This document shows, in pieces, positions 44,766-53,904 of a stretch of DNA of 64,000 bases. The translations under genes were made by a program, and so were the position numbers. The DNA lies in assembly GCA_024279425.1 (NCBI GenBank), contig JAJRRO010000020.1, positions 124,001 to 188,000 on the forward strand, given 5' to 3'. Below the pieces are notes generated by a model, which saw only the letters and a program-made list of their open reading frames with translations, searched no databases and had not been told where the DNA came from. This DNA comes from Bacteroidota bacterium. GTDB lineage: Bacteria > Bacteroidota > Bacteroidia > Flavobacteriales > Flavobacteriaceae. How positions within the stretch are numbered: the stretch's first letter is position 1; every line of letters starts with the position of its first letter.

Positions 44766-46115
44766 CTATTTTATTTTTATAACAACTAAATCAGACAGCC
44801 CTTTATTTTGAAGGTCCGGAAAATCTGAACTTGCACTCTCGCCGACAACTACTATACTTTTATCCCCATTTTCAAGAACATCAAAGCCATAGTCCAAATC
44901 AGCGCCACCAAAGGTTTGCTGCCAAATTAATACCCCATTGGCATCGGTCTTGATGACCCATAAATCGTTTTCACCCGAATTGGACGTTGCATCAATATCA
45001 AAGCTTTTAGAATTACCTGCAATAATGTAACCGCCGTCCTGACTTGTGTTTAGCCCTCGGGCATCGTCAAACCGGGTGCCACCATAGGTTTTTTCCCAAA
45101 TAAGGTCACCATGATCATCAATTTTGATCAACCAAACATCTGACTCGCCATTATTCGTCGAAATATCGGCATCATCACTAAAGGTATTCCCTGTCACTAC
45201 ATAAGCGTTATCTGTAGTTTTGGCAATATCATATGAAATTTCGATACCTGAACCTCCAAAAGAGTGTTCCCAAACAAACTCTCCAGTTGCCGTTAATTTT
45301 ACGACCCAAAAATCATAACTTCCTTTTGTGTCCCTAATATCAAAATCGTCACTTTCTGAAAAGCCGGCCATTACGAATCCTCCATCGTCGGCCTGAACCA
45401 CCGCATGTGCCCTATCATTATTTGTTCCCCCAAAATACTTCCTCCATTGTATGTGGCCTTTGGCGTCTATTTTTGTTCCCCAAAACTCGCCAACACCATG
45501 TCGGGTCAAATAGTTTCCTTTTTCGGTATAACCATCGGCCCGGGCTGAGGTTATATCCAAAAAACCAATAAAAAAGAACCCCCCATCTTGGGTTTGAATG
45601 ATATCATAAGAATGGTCATGTCCAGAAAATCCAAAACTCTGCTCCCATTCAATGTTTCCGGAAGCGTCCAATTTCAGAATCCAATTATCGTGAAAGCCTT
45701 CATTATTACTTCCATCACCATCGTCACTCATGGCATAGCCTGTCAACACATATCCCCCATCATCGGTTTGGGCCAAAGATTGGCCTTTATCATCCTTACT
45801 TCCACCATAAGTCCTATTCCATTGTAGATTGCCCTCGGCATCTAATTTCAATAACCAATAATCATTAACATTGGTGTCCTTATCCAAAATATCACCGTCA
45901 ACACTATTGGTATAACCAAAAACTGCATAACCCCCATCTGAGGTTGAAATAATGGCTTGGGCCGTTTCCTCTCCAGAACCCCCAAAATTCTTGACCCATT
46001 CCACTTCGCCTAAAAATTCAAATTTCTCCTCAGGGATTGGAATAAATCCATTTTCACCGTCTAGAGAGCACCCCAAAAAACCCAGAAGAACAAAAGCCAA
46101 TAGCATGCTTCGCAT
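44766..46115 (-). CDS. Lipoprotein with seven DGGYvvaG-type repeats (propeller)
   Basis: A 449-residue lipoprotein (MRSMLLAFVLLGFLGCSLDG, Cys at residue 16). The rest is seven tandem repeats of about 55-65 residues, each with a W..(S/T)FGG core, TxDGGYVxxGY, D.W(L/V)(V/I)K(L/I) and G.I.W, for example TDDGGYVLTGYAMSDDGDG and SQDGGYIIAGNSKS. Seven blades would close a beta-propeller. Repeat 3 is longer (STAR...YLTRHGVGEFW), and repeat 7 is degenerate in its DGG. Such proteins are common surface lipoproteins in Bacteroidota, with unknown ligands. Its ATG overlaps the stop of the next-upstream gene (TAATG), so the two are co-translated. Confidence 0.85.
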   Translation of the reverse strand: MRSMLLAFVLLGFLGCSLDGENGFIPIPEEKFEFLGEVEWVKNFGGSGEETAQAIISTSDGGYAVFGYTNSVDGDILDKDTNVNDYWLLKLDAEGNLQWNRTYGGSKDDKGQSLAQTDDGGYVLTGYAMSDDGDGSNNEGFHDNWILKLDASGNIEWEQSFGFSGHDHSYDIIQTQDGGFFFIGFLDITSARADGYTEKGNYLTRHGVGEFWGTKIDAKGHIQWRKYFGGTNNDRAHAVVQADDGGFVMAGFSESDDFDIRDTKGSYDFWVVKLTATGEFVWEHSFGGSGIEISYDIAKTTDNAYVVTGNTFSDDADISTNNGESDVWLIKIDDHGDLIWEKTYGGTRFDDARGLNTSQDGGYIIAGNSKSFDIDATSNSGENDLWVIKTDANGVLIWQQTFGGADLDYGFDVLENGDKSIVVVGESASSDFPDLQNKGLSDLVVIKIK

Positions 46116-47353
46116 TACTCCGATTTTTTAATTACGAACAATCCAGAATTAATATCGCTTACCACAATTTTTCCGCTTGTGAAATATGGATAAACACTCC
46201 ATACTCCATCAAACCCAGCACTATTGCTAGAGGGAAATGAATCAAAAAAGCCTTCCTCGGAAATATTTTTATTTGCTATATCGGAAATATTCAATATCCG
46301 AACCCCAGCTCGGTAATTCGCCAAAAAATATTGATTGCCCTTCACATAACCGTTATGGTCAATGGCGGTAGTTTCTCCAGTATACGAAGTATGCAAAACA
46401 GGATTATCCAAGTCAATTAGATCAAAAACCAAAGTACGGGAATCGAATCCAAAATTAACTTCATCCAATTCATCACCCAAAATATAGTAACGCTGATCCT
46501 CTGTAAACCACCCTTGATGGGTATAGGCAATATTATCATATCCAAAAGTGGTTATCCCAACGGGGTTATCCTTGTCTGTGACATTTGCGATGGCCACTTG
46601 GTTTTCATTGGCCCCTATAAATATCTCTTGCCCAGTATAATCGGTATCTGGCCCAGTATACGTTATCACCTGGGCATCATGGGTATACCCATTTGCATTA
46701 TAACCTCCTGCACCAACAGGATTACCGGGGTCTTGAACATTGATGAAATGTACCCCCCCATTAAAGACATCATCCCGAGCGGTGCCAACGGGGTAGGCAA
46801 AACCTGTTAATTCGTTTATAACAATATTATGGGCATTTCCAAAACCAGTATAATGGGCATCGGCATCAAAGGTAAGAGGTGCGTTGGTTACGTTTCTCAG
46901 TCGGGTCAAATCAAAAACCTGCATACCATGGTTGTCAGCCTCCGAAACGATGAAAGCATGGTTTTGATATACTTTGATATCTCTCCAAGAACTTGACATT
47001 GTGGCGGTTGGCAGTTTTCCCACGTAAATAAGGTTTTCGGTATCTGAAATGTCTACAAAAGCGGTGGCATTATCCAAGCCCATTAAGGCATATTCCTTGT
47101 CCGTTGTGGAATCTGTCCACCCCCAAATATCATTTCCTGAAGAAGCTCCAAAATCAGATAGAGAAATTCTTCCCAATAAATCATACCCATCGCATGGAAA
47201 GATTCCTGCCATACCATTCTCACAAGGCGTAAATCTTAAAGGACCTTCAACATCTATTTGATCGTTGTTCGAGTTGCCATTGTCATCATTATTCGAACAG
47301 CCGGTTAAAATAAGTATACAGATGAATAAGGGGTAAAACTTATTCTTAATCAT
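46115..47353 (-). CDS. Choice-of-anchor-B / LVIVD-repeat lipoprotein
   Basis: From ATG 47353 the product is 412 residues, starting MIKNKFYPLFICILILTGCSNN, a lipoprotein with Cys at residue 19; an upstream ATG adds 9 residues. The remaining part holds LVIVD-type repeats: NDIWGWTDSTTDKEYALMG, TAFVDISDTENLIYVGKLP, HAFIVSEADNHGMQVFDLTRL, GNAHNIVINELTGFAYPVG, and HQGWFTEDQRYYILGDELDE (in pieces). These match the choice-of-anchor B family of secreted propeller proteins. Both products of this operon are envelope propellers; ligands are unknown. Its stop and the next ATG share one base. Confidence 0.87.
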   Translation of the reverse strand: MIKNKFYPLFICILILTGCSNNDDNGNSNNDQIDVEGPLRFTPCENGMAGIFPCDGYDLLGRISLSDFGASSGNDIWGWTDSTTDKEYALMGLDNATAFVDISDTENLIYVGKLPTATMSSSWRDIKVYQNHAFIVSEADNHGMQVFDLTRLRNVTNAPLTFDADAHYTGFGNAHNIVINELTGFAYPVGTARDDVFNGGVHFINVQDPGNPVGAGGYNANGYTHDAQVITYTGPDTDYTGQEIFIGANENQVAIANVTDKDNPVGITTFGYDNIAYTHQGWFTEDQRYYILGDELDEVNFGFDSRTLVFDLIDLDNPVLHTSYTGETTAIDHNGYVKGNQYFLANYRAGVRILNISDIANKNISEEGFFDSFPSSNSAGFDGVWSVYPYFTSGKIVVSDINSGLFVIKKSE

Positions 47354-47619
47354 AGCAGTAATCTTGGTTCTTTTAGTCATAAAGATAAGATTAATATGTA
47401 ATCCCTGTATTTTTTGAATACGTCATATGCAGGGAGTCCAGAGAAAAAGGCCGATGCCTGTAGAAATTTAGCCCATATGCATTAAATATTTACCCTTGTT
47501 TTGAATTTTATTAAAATAATCAAGATCAACCAAGAATGAAACGAATTTTCATTTGGTCATTCTTGAATAATTCAACTATATTAAACGAAAATTTCAAAAA
47601 CCAAAATTTTCAGAAAGTT

Positions 47620-49077
47620 ATGTCCAAAAAAAATAAGCCTGCCATTGGCAGTAAATCGCGAAGGGAATTTGTAAAAGGTGCCGGATTGGCATCGGCAGCA
47701 TTTATGATAGTACCAAGACATGTGTTGGGAGGTCCGGGCTTTGTTCCCCCTAGCGACAAACTCAATATTGCCGGTATCGGCGCAGGCGGAAAAGGCACAA
47801 GTGATATTGCCTCCTTTGCCGAAAGTCCCAATGTGAATATCGTTTCCCTTTGTGACGTTGATGACAGACAGGCTATCAAGTCAAGGGAATCTTTCCCAAA
47901 GGCTAGCTATTATCATGACTTTAGAAAAATGCTGGACAAAGAAAAGGACAACATTGATGCCGTCTCCGTATCAACACCAGATCACAATCATGCAGTGGCC
48001 GCCTATTCCGCTATGCAAATGGGTAAACATGTATATGTACAAAAACCACTTACCCACGATATTTGGGAAGCGAGAATGTTGACTGAAGCAGCAAAGAAAT
48101 ATAAGGTGGTTACCCAAATGGGGAATCAAGGGGGCTCTGGAGATGGAGTTCGAAAGATGAAAGAAATTTATGATACAGGTATCATAGGTGATGTGCATAC
48201 GGTAAAATGCTGGACCAATCGTGCCATTTGGCCCCAAGCATTGGAAACACTTACTAAAAAGCATAGGACTCCAAAAGGATTGAACTGGGATTTATGGCTG
48301 GGCACTGCAGAGATGCGGGACTATAACGATGCTTACCTCCCATTTGATTGGAGAGGATGGTCTGACTTTGGTACAGGAGCACTTGGTGATATGGCCTGTC
48401 ACATAATGGATCCCGTTTATAGAATTCTTCCTATTCTATATCCAAACCAAGTAGAATGTAGTATTTCGGATGCCTTTAAAGGCAAATTTGCATCTGCTGA
48501 CTATCCGAAAAGTTTTCCGAATTCAAGCAAAATCCATTTAAAGTACCCAAGAACGGATGGAAAAGGTTCTATAAAAGTTACTTGGATGGACGGTGGTCTT
48601 AGACCTGAACGCCCTGAGGAGCTAGGTGATGACGAGGCGTTTGGAAACTGGGACGGCGGTGTACTTTTCATTGGAACAAAAGGTAAATTATTGGCCGATT
48701 GTTACGGTGATAACCCAAGGTTGCTTCCTTTGACATTAAACGAACAGTTCGAAGTCGAAGAAACCATAGCTCGTGTACCAGAAGGACATTATTTACAGTG
48801 GGTAAATGCGTGTATGGCAGGATATGGAAATGCAGAAACCAGCTCTTCGTTCGATTATGCAGGTCCGTTTACAGAAAGTATCCTTATTGGTAATCTTGCC
48901 TTGAAAGCCTATTTTGAAGTAGATCCAAATGCCAAGGACTCAGGTTTCTGGGGCGACTCAAAATATCATGGAAGAAAGCGTTTGCTATGGGATGCTGAAA
49001 ATATGAAGATAACCAACTTTGAACCTGCCAACAAGTATGTTAAACGTGCATATAGAGATGGGTATTCAATGGGATAA
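47620..49077 (+). CDS. Tat-exported Gfo/Idh/MocA-family oxidoreductase
   Basis: The frame opens at 47536, but ATG 47620 gives the best N-terminus: MSKKNKPAIGSKSRREFVKGAG, a twin-arginine (SRREFVK) signal, so export is folded with its cofactor (485 residues). Then a Rossmann domain (LNIAGIGAGGKGTSDIASF, VNIVSLCDVDDRQA, DAVSVSTPDHNHAVAAYSAMQMGKHVYVQKPLTHD in pieces) with the EKP-like motif as QKP. The C-terminal domain includes DMACHIMDPVYRILP. Such enzymes act on sugars or derivatives with NAD(P). The substrate is unknown. It is divergent from the LVIVD gene. Confidence 0.88.
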   Translation: MSKKNKPAIGSKSRREFVKGAGLASAAFMIVPRHVLGGPGFVPPSDKLNIAGIGAGGKGTSDIASFAESPNVNIVSLCDVDDRQAIKSRESFPKASYYHDFRKMLDKEKDNIDAVSVSTPDHNHAVAAYSAMQMGKHVYVQKPLTHDIWEARMLTEAAKKYKVVTQMGNQGGSGDGVRKMKEIYDTGIIGDVHTVKCWTNRAIWPQALETLTKKHRTPKGLNWDLWLGTAEMRDYNDAYLPFDWRGWSDFGTGALGDMACHIMDPVYRILPILYPNQVECSISDAFKGKFASADYPKSFPNSSKIHLKYPRTDGKGSIKVTWMDGGLRPERPEELGDDEAFGNWDGGVLFIGTKGKLLADCYGDNPRLLPLTLNEQFEVEETIARVPEGHYLQWVNACMAGYGNAETSSSFDYAGPFTESILIGNLALKAYFEVDPNAKDSGFWGDSKYHGRKRLLWDAENMKITNFEPANKYVKRAYRDGYSMG

Positions 49078-49125
49078 AACACATGTCTAAGAATTTTAGG
49101 CATTTTTTCTGTCAAATACCAGTTA

Positions 49126-49168
49126 AAGTTGGTGTCCAGATCTTCAGGGCACCAACTTTGCTTATTTT
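49126..49168 (+). terminator. Terminator after the Gfo/Idh/MocA gene
   Basis: AGTTGGTGTCC and GGGCACCAACT form an 11-bp stem (one G-T pair), followed by TTGCTTATTTT. It lies about 50 bases after the stop. Confidence 0.6.
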
Positions 49169-49259
49169 AACACTCCCCCAAAAAATTGAGCTGCAGAAAT
49201 GGATAGCGAAAGGCTATCATTAATTTACATCCAAAAGTCCAAGTATTGGATTTACTGCG

Positions 49260-49267
49260 TATTTTTG
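49260..49267 (+). promoter_or_regulatory. -7 box immediately before thiL
   Basis: TATTTTTG matches TAnnTTTG and ends four bases before the thiL ATG at 49272. Transcription would begin at or beside the ATG, implying a leaderless mRNA. No good -33 TTG was found at the right distance. Confidence 0.35.
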
Positions 49268-49271
49268 CAGG

Positions 49272-50324
49272 ATGCTAGAAAACAAAAATCAAGAGAAAAC
49301 AGATTTGGAATCCTTGGGTGAATTTGGGTTGATAGACCATTTGACCCAGAACTTTTCCCTAACCCAAAAATCAACTTTGAAAGGCATTGGTGATGATGCG
49401 GCCGTGCTCGATTTCAAAGGAAAGAAAACAGTTGTTTCCACTGACCTTCTGATTGAAGGTGTGCATTTTGACCTTAGCTATATGCCCCTAAAACATTTGG
49501 GCTATAAAGCTGTTATAGTAAACCTTTCAGATATCTATGCCATGAATGCCAAGGCTACCCAGATTACGGTTTCCCTAGCAGTTTCAAATCGTTTTTCATT
49601 GGAAGCTTTGGAAGAACTCTATGAAGGAATTGCACTGGCAACAAAAATGTACGCTGTTGATTTGGTGGGTGGTGACACCACCTCATCAACCACAGGAATG
49701 ATCATTAGTATTACTGCCCTAGGTGAAGCCAACACCAACGAAATTGTATATCGTGGCGGAGCCAATGCTAATGATTTACTGGTAGTAACCGGCGATTTAG
49801 GCGGTTCCTATATGGGATTGCAAGTATTGGAACGCGAGAAGGAAGTGTTTAAAGTGAACCCCAACAGCCAACCCGATCTTGAGGCCTATTCCTATATTGT
49901 AGAGCGCCAATTAAAACCCGAAGCTCGAAAAGATGTTTTTGAACTCTTAAACCAATTAGGGGTACACCCGACCTCAATGATCGATATTAGCGACGGACTT
50001 TCTTCCGAAATTTTGCATTTGTGTAAACAGAGCAAGGTCGGTTGTAATTTGTTCGAAGATAAAATTCCGATGGATCCAACAGTAATTTCTGCTTGCGAGG
50101 AATTTAAAATGGACAGTACTTTGGTAGCTTTAAGTGGTGGTGAGGACTATGAGCTTCTGTTCACTATTGACCAAAAAGAATTCCCGAAAATAAAGGGCAA
50201 TCCTAACTTAACTGTCGTGGGGCATATGACAGCTGAGAACGAAGGTGCACACTTAATTTCCAGGAATAACTCTAAAATTCCGTTAACCGCTCAGGGCTGG
50301 AATTCATTTGCCAAGCATAATTAG
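49272..50324 (+). CDS. thiL: Thiamine-monophosphate kinase
   Basis: A 350-residue cytoplasmic enzyme that phosphorylates thiamine monophosphate to thiamine diphosphate. Hallmarks: GIGDDAAVLDFKGKKTVVSTDLLIEGVHFD (in pieces) with the metal Asp cluster, VNLSDIYAMNAKATQITVSL, LVGGDTTSSTTGMIIS, VTGDLGGSYMGLQVLE, MIDISDGLSSEILHL, and LSGGEDYELLFTI. It stands alone, away from other thiamine genes. It ends in a 4-bp convergent overlap with the zinc-ribbon gene. Confidence 0.95.
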   Translation: MLENKNQEKTDLESLGEFGLIDHLTQNFSLTQKSTLKGIGDDAAVLDFKGKKTVVSTDLLIEGVHFDLSYMPLKHLGYKAVIVNLSDIYAMNAKATQITVSLAVSNRFSLEALEELYEGIALATKMYAVDLVGGDTTSSTTGMIISITALGEANTNEIVYRGGANANDLLVVTGDLGGSYMGLQVLEREKEVFKVNPNSQPDLEAYSYIVERQLKPEARKDVFELLNQLGVHPTSMIDISDGLSSEILHLCKQSKVGCNLFEDKIPMDPTVISACEEFKMDSTLVALSGGEDYELLFTIDQKEFPKIKGNPNLTVVGHMTAENEGAHLISRNNSKIPLTAQGWNSFAKHN

Positions 50325-50539
50325 GCTGCGTAATCCGCAGTTCTATGTCTTCTTTGATATATATTTTGCAAGGTCTCGTTTATATCCTGTAATTCTGGGG
50401 TTAAAACAGAGAGGTTACCGCTTGCATCCGTGGTAACTTGATTGCTACAATGTATACATTTGTACTCTTTGATGTGTTGGGTGACTTTTTTAGAGACCGA
50501 GTAGTGGTGTCCAAAAATACTGCATATAACTTTCTTCAT
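50321..50539 (-). CDS. Small zinc-ribbon protein
   Basis: From ATG 50539 a 72-residue protein: MKKVICSIFGHHYSVSKKV, then YKCIHCSNQVTTDASGNLSVLTPEL. The ICSIFGHH and KCIHC pairs could bind one zinc ion. Such 70-75-residue proteins are common in Flavobacteriaceae and have no known function. A longer frame to 50746 lacks similarity and is not used. Confidence 0.7.
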   Translation of the reverse strand: MKKVICSIFGHHYSVSKKVTQHIKEYKCIHCSNQVTTDASGNLSVLTPELQDINETLQNIYQRRHRTADYAA

Positions 50540-50799
50540 TATGTAGGTTTTAGGCATGCATTTATTAAGATTTGGGAGCCAAACAAATGCAAAAAATTGG
50601 GGTTCGGTATACTTTAAAAAAAGCTTTGTGAAACGCTTTATTCTACAACGCTGACTTACTACTTTTATTGGGACTGACCTAAGATTTAATTCATAAATTC
50701 GTTGAACTACCCTAAATTCGATAAACGGTAGGTTTATTGCCGTCAAATACGCTATTCGCCAATACCATTTTATCTTATCTTACCTCTAAATAACCGACC

Positions 50800-52092
50800 A
50801 TGAATAAAACCAAGGAAACCTTAGTAATTGCCTTTGCCCTTTTCTCACTTTTCTTTGGTGCTGGTAATCTGATTCTACCCCCACAATTGGGTTTTAAATC
50901 TGGCGATTTTTGGTGGCTTGTAACTTTGGGGTTTTGTTTGTCAGCCGTCTTTATTCCTATTCTTGGAATTCTGGCGCATGCCAAATTACAAGGTACCATC
51001 TTCGATTTTGGCAAAAAGGTATCCCCGACTTTTGCTTTGGTGTATTCCTTTATCGTATATGGCATATCCATAACCCTACCCGCACCACGGACGGCATCGG
51101 TTACGCATGAAATTGCCATACAGCCTTTTTTAGACACTCCTTATGCACTAACAAGTATTATTTATTTTGTCCTGGTATTTATCTTTGTAATGAACCGTTC
51201 TAAGATCCTAAGCATTATTGGCAAAATATTGACCCCCGCAATTATCATTATCCTTCTCCTGATTATAGGTATAACCACTTTTTCATTTGACCTTATTTTT
51301 GGTGAAACGGTTTTTGAAAATCCCTTTACCGATGGAATTCTTGAAGGGTACCAAACCTTTGATGCCATCGGTGCCGTTGTCGTTGGTGGCGTCATTATTA
51401 TCTCGATCAATCTTAAAATGAAGGATGCCTCCTATACGAGTAAAAAAACAATGATCCGCCAGGCGGGTTGGTTGGCCGGACTAGGACTGTTTTTAATCTA
51501 TGCAGGACTCATAATTACGGGAGCCTTAATGCACGATGAATTCGAAAGCGATATTTCAAGGACAGCTTTATTAAACGGAATCAGCATTAGGACCTTGGGA
51601 AATACCGCAAATCTGTTTTTAAGCATCTTGGTGGGCTTGGCCTGTTTTACCACGGCCGTTGGTATTATTACAGGTACGGCCGATTTTATGAAGTACAAGT
51701 TTGGAGATTCCCAAAAAGCCTATACCCTAACAGCAATTATTGGCTGCGTACTAGGCGTTGTTATGGGACAATTTAATGTGGATTACATTATCGCCGTGGC
51801 TTTACCTGCCTTGATGTTTATTTATCCCATAACCATTGCACTGATATTGTTGAACGTTGCTCCTGAAAAATGGGCTTCGCCTTTAGTCTTTAAGACTGTA
51901 GTCGGTGTGACCATCCTCTTTAGTATTCCCGACTTTTTGAACAGTGTAGGCCTTGGTAATGCCATTGCACCTTTTACCACTTGGATTCCGTTGCAGGCTG
52001 CTACCATGGGGTGGGTTTTGCCTGCTTTGATGGCTTTCGTGGTGAGCAATAGCGTATTGAAGAGGCAACATGCGTTTTCCGCGAAAAAATAA
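50800..52092 (+). CDS. brnQ: Branched-chain amino acid carrier BrnQ
   Basis: A 430-residue polytopic membrane protein with about 12 helices: ALFSLFFGAGNLILPPQLGFKSGD (in pieces) at the N-terminus is diagnostic for the BrnQ/LIVCS family. GITLPAPRTASVTHEIAIQPF, TAVGIITGTADFMKYKFG and TIALILLNVAPEKW also fit. It takes up Leu, Ile and Val with Na+ or H+. No amino acid operon is adjacent. Confidence 0.94.
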   Translation: MNKTKETLVIAFALFSLFFGAGNLILPPQLGFKSGDFWWLVTLGFCLSAVFIPILGILAHAKLQGTIFDFGKKVSPTFALVYSFIVYGISITLPAPRTASVTHEIAIQPFLDTPYALTSIIYFVLVFIFVMNRSKILSIIGKILTPAIIIILLLIIGITTFSFDLIFGETVFENPFTDGILEGYQTFDAIGAVVVGGVIIISINLKMKDASYTSKKTMIRQAGWLAGLGLFLIYAGLIITGALMHDEFESDISRTALLNGISIRTLGNTANLFLSILVGLACFTTAVGIITGTADFMKYKFGDSQKAYTLTAIIGCVLGVVMGQFNVDYIIAVALPALMFIYPITIALILLNVAPEKWASPLVFKTVVGVTILFSIPDFLNSVGLGNAIAPFTTWIPLQAATMGWVLPALMAFVVSNSVLKRQHAFSAKK

Positions 52093-52246
52093 TACCTTTA
52101 TTTTTAAGTGTATATTCGTTTATAAACGTAGCCCATTTTGAAAAATGAATATCATGAGTATCCCTGTTACCCTTATTGCCAGTAGTAATAAATTACAATT
52201 GAAAGGGAAATTGCCCTTATAGATATCAACACGAAATTGAAGTAAA

Positions 52247-52297
52247 ATGACAACTGTAAACACCTATTTAACTTTCAACGGAAATTCAACTTGCTAG
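52247..52297 (+). pseudogene. N-terminal stub of a PhnB/VOC-like gene
   Basis: A 16-codon frame MTTVNTYLTFNGNSTC ending in TAG. The first 13 residues are the common N-terminus of PhnB-like VOC proteins (MxxVNxYLxFNGN), after which the gene is gone. It lies in the ~290-bp gap before the AlkC-like gene, which is otherwise empty. Confidence 0.4.
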
Positions 52298-52378
52298 TTG
52301 TCTTTTCATTATTTCCGAACAAAGTATAAGACCTAATCGATACTGAACAAAGAAAAATATCAACCGTAAAACTTTAAT

Positions 52379-53221
52379 GTGTCCACGCTTAAAATCCCTG
52401 CCGCACCAAAATCCATTCAAAAAGGATTTCCTCTAAAACTAGTCTTGGACAAGGAGGCCATTCATCAGCTTGGAGAAAACTTACATTCTATCTCTGACCG
52501 ATTTGATAAAGTGGGTTTTGTTAAAGAGGCTATGGATGGTCTTGAACCCTTAGGTATCAAAGAGCGAAGTAATCATATTGCCGGTTCGCTCAGAAAACAC
52601 TTGCCAAATAATTATTCGGAGACCATTGAAATTATCCTGAAGTCCCTTACTCCTCCTTTAGAAAAGACAGAAGACAATGGGCTTGCAGCATTATTCTATA
52701 TGCCCCATTGCAGTTACATAGCCAACTATGGGGTTGATCAAGTATTCAATAATGACCTGGATCCCTTTGATATTTCGATGCATGCGCAATATGAGTTGAC
52801 ACAACGATTTACCTGTGAATTTTCGATACGACCATTTATTATCCACGATCAGAATAGAACCTTAGAGGTTTTATACCAATGGATGACGGATAAAAACCCT
52901 CATGTCAGAAGACTTTGTTCTGAGGGGACGAGACCAAGATTACCCTGGTCCAAAAAGATCGATTCATTGGTTAAAGATCCAAGTCCGTCGATTCCTATTC
53001 TGGAACAATTAAAAAATGATCCGGATCTATATGTAAGAAGGAGTGTAGCCAATCATGTTGGGGACATTGCCAAAGACCATCTTGAATTGGCTTTGGATCT
53101 TTGTGAGAACTGGCTGGAAAATGCCTCCCCTGGATTGAAATGGGTGATACGACATGCGTTGAGAAATCCGGTAAAAAAAGGCAATCAAAAAGCTATTAAT
53201 CTAAGAAAGGCGGCTAAATGA
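52379..53221 (+). CDS. AlkC-like DNA alkylation repair protein
   Basis: A 280-residue cytoplasmic protein, starting at GTG 52379 (an overlapping ATG at 52377 is out of frame). The HEAT-like repeat family of AlkC/AlkD glycosylases fits: HYAELTQRF-like SMHAQYELTQRFTCEFSIRPFI, HVRRLCSEGTRPRLPWSKKI, PILEQLKNDPDLYVRRSVANHVGDIAKDH (in pieces), and LKWVIRHALR. AlkC and AlkD remove bulky N-alkylated bases such as 3-methyladenine. Its stop overlaps the VOC gene by 4 bp (ATGA). Confidence 0.86.
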   Translation: MSTLKIPAAPKSIQKGFPLKLVLDKEAIHQLGENLHSISDRFDKVGFVKEAMDGLEPLGIKERSNHIAGSLRKHLPNNYSETIEIILKSLTPPLEKTEDNGLAALFYMPHCSYIANYGVDQVFNNDLDPFDISMHAQYELTQRFTCEFSIRPFIIHDQNRTLEVLYQWMTDKNPHVRRLCSEGTRPRLPWSKKIDSLVKDPSPSIPILEQLKNDPDLYVRRSVANHVGDIAKDHLELALDLCENWLENASPGLKWVIRHALRNPVKKGNQKAINLRKAAK

Positions 53222-53652
53222 ATTCAAATACAGAAAAAATAGAGTTGAGCTTTTTAGACCATGTGGCCCTACGGGTCAAGAATCTGGAAGTTTCCGTAAA
53301 GTGGTATGAAAAAGTGCTTGGACTTACAAAATACAAGTTACCGGAATGGGGAGATTTCCCAATTTTTATGTTGGCCAACAAATCTGGAGTTGCCCTATTT
53401 CCGGCAAATGTTCGTGATACAAAACTCGACCATCAATCCAAAAATGTAAAAATTGATCATTTTGCTTTTAATGTAAACAAGGAGAATTTTGAAAAAGCGA
53501 AAAAAAGGTATACTGCTCTGAACTTGGATTTTAATATTCAAGACCATCACTATTTTCACTCTATGTACACCAAAGACCCGGATGGGCATACGGTTGAATT
53601 GACGACCCTAGTGGTTGATGAACAATTATTTTATAAACTAAATGAGCTTTAA
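53218..53652 (+). CDS. VOC-family (glyoxalase-fold) protein
   Basis: A 144-residue protein: LSFLDHVALRVKNLEVSVKWYEKVLGL (in pieces) opens the first beta-alpha-beta-beta-beta unit, KIDHFAFNVNK and MYTKDPDGHTVELTTLV the second. Metal His/Glu positions (LDH, VEL) are present. Glyoxalase-fold proteins act in detoxification, antibiotic binding or ring cleavage; the substrate is not clear. It is translationally coupled to the AlkC-like gene, which may hint at damage or toxin response. Confidence 0.87.
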   Translation: MNSNTEKIELSFLDHVALRVKNLEVSVKWYEKVLGLTKYKLPEWGDFPIFMLANKSGVALFPANVRDTKLDHQSKNVKIDHFAFNVNKENFEKAKKRYTALNLDFNIQDHHYFHSMYTKDPDGHTVELTTLVVDEQLFYKLNEL

Positions 53653-53904
53653 ATCATACACTGGAACCTAAAAAAGTAATGCGTGAGAAAATCGTAAACA
53701 AATCCCTTTGCCTGCCCTTACCTCAGGATATTAGGTTTCATGAAAAACAGTCTTCGAATTAGTGGATTCCAGCACCAACTGGTTCCATAGATTAATTAAG
53801 GCAATGAACACCCCAATCCCTTCGACTGCGCTCAGGGTGACATTTTCAAGGCCAATAATTATCGCACAACACGAAACGATCAACGGTCAACCAATAACCC
53901 TCAA
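53653..53904. repeat. Intergenic gap with a dispersed repeat
   Basis: Contains CCCTTCGACTGCGCTCAGGGTGACA at 53818-53842 in two parts (CCCTTCGACTGCG and CTCAGGGTGACA), belonging to the same family as the repeats near 2480, 12610 and 28200. No gene is seen. Confidence 0.55.

Noticed and set aside
50540-50746. Longer N-terminus for the zinc-ribbon protein
   Set aside because: The upstream 69 codons have no family similarity and overlap the likely promoter; ATG 50539 fits homologues.
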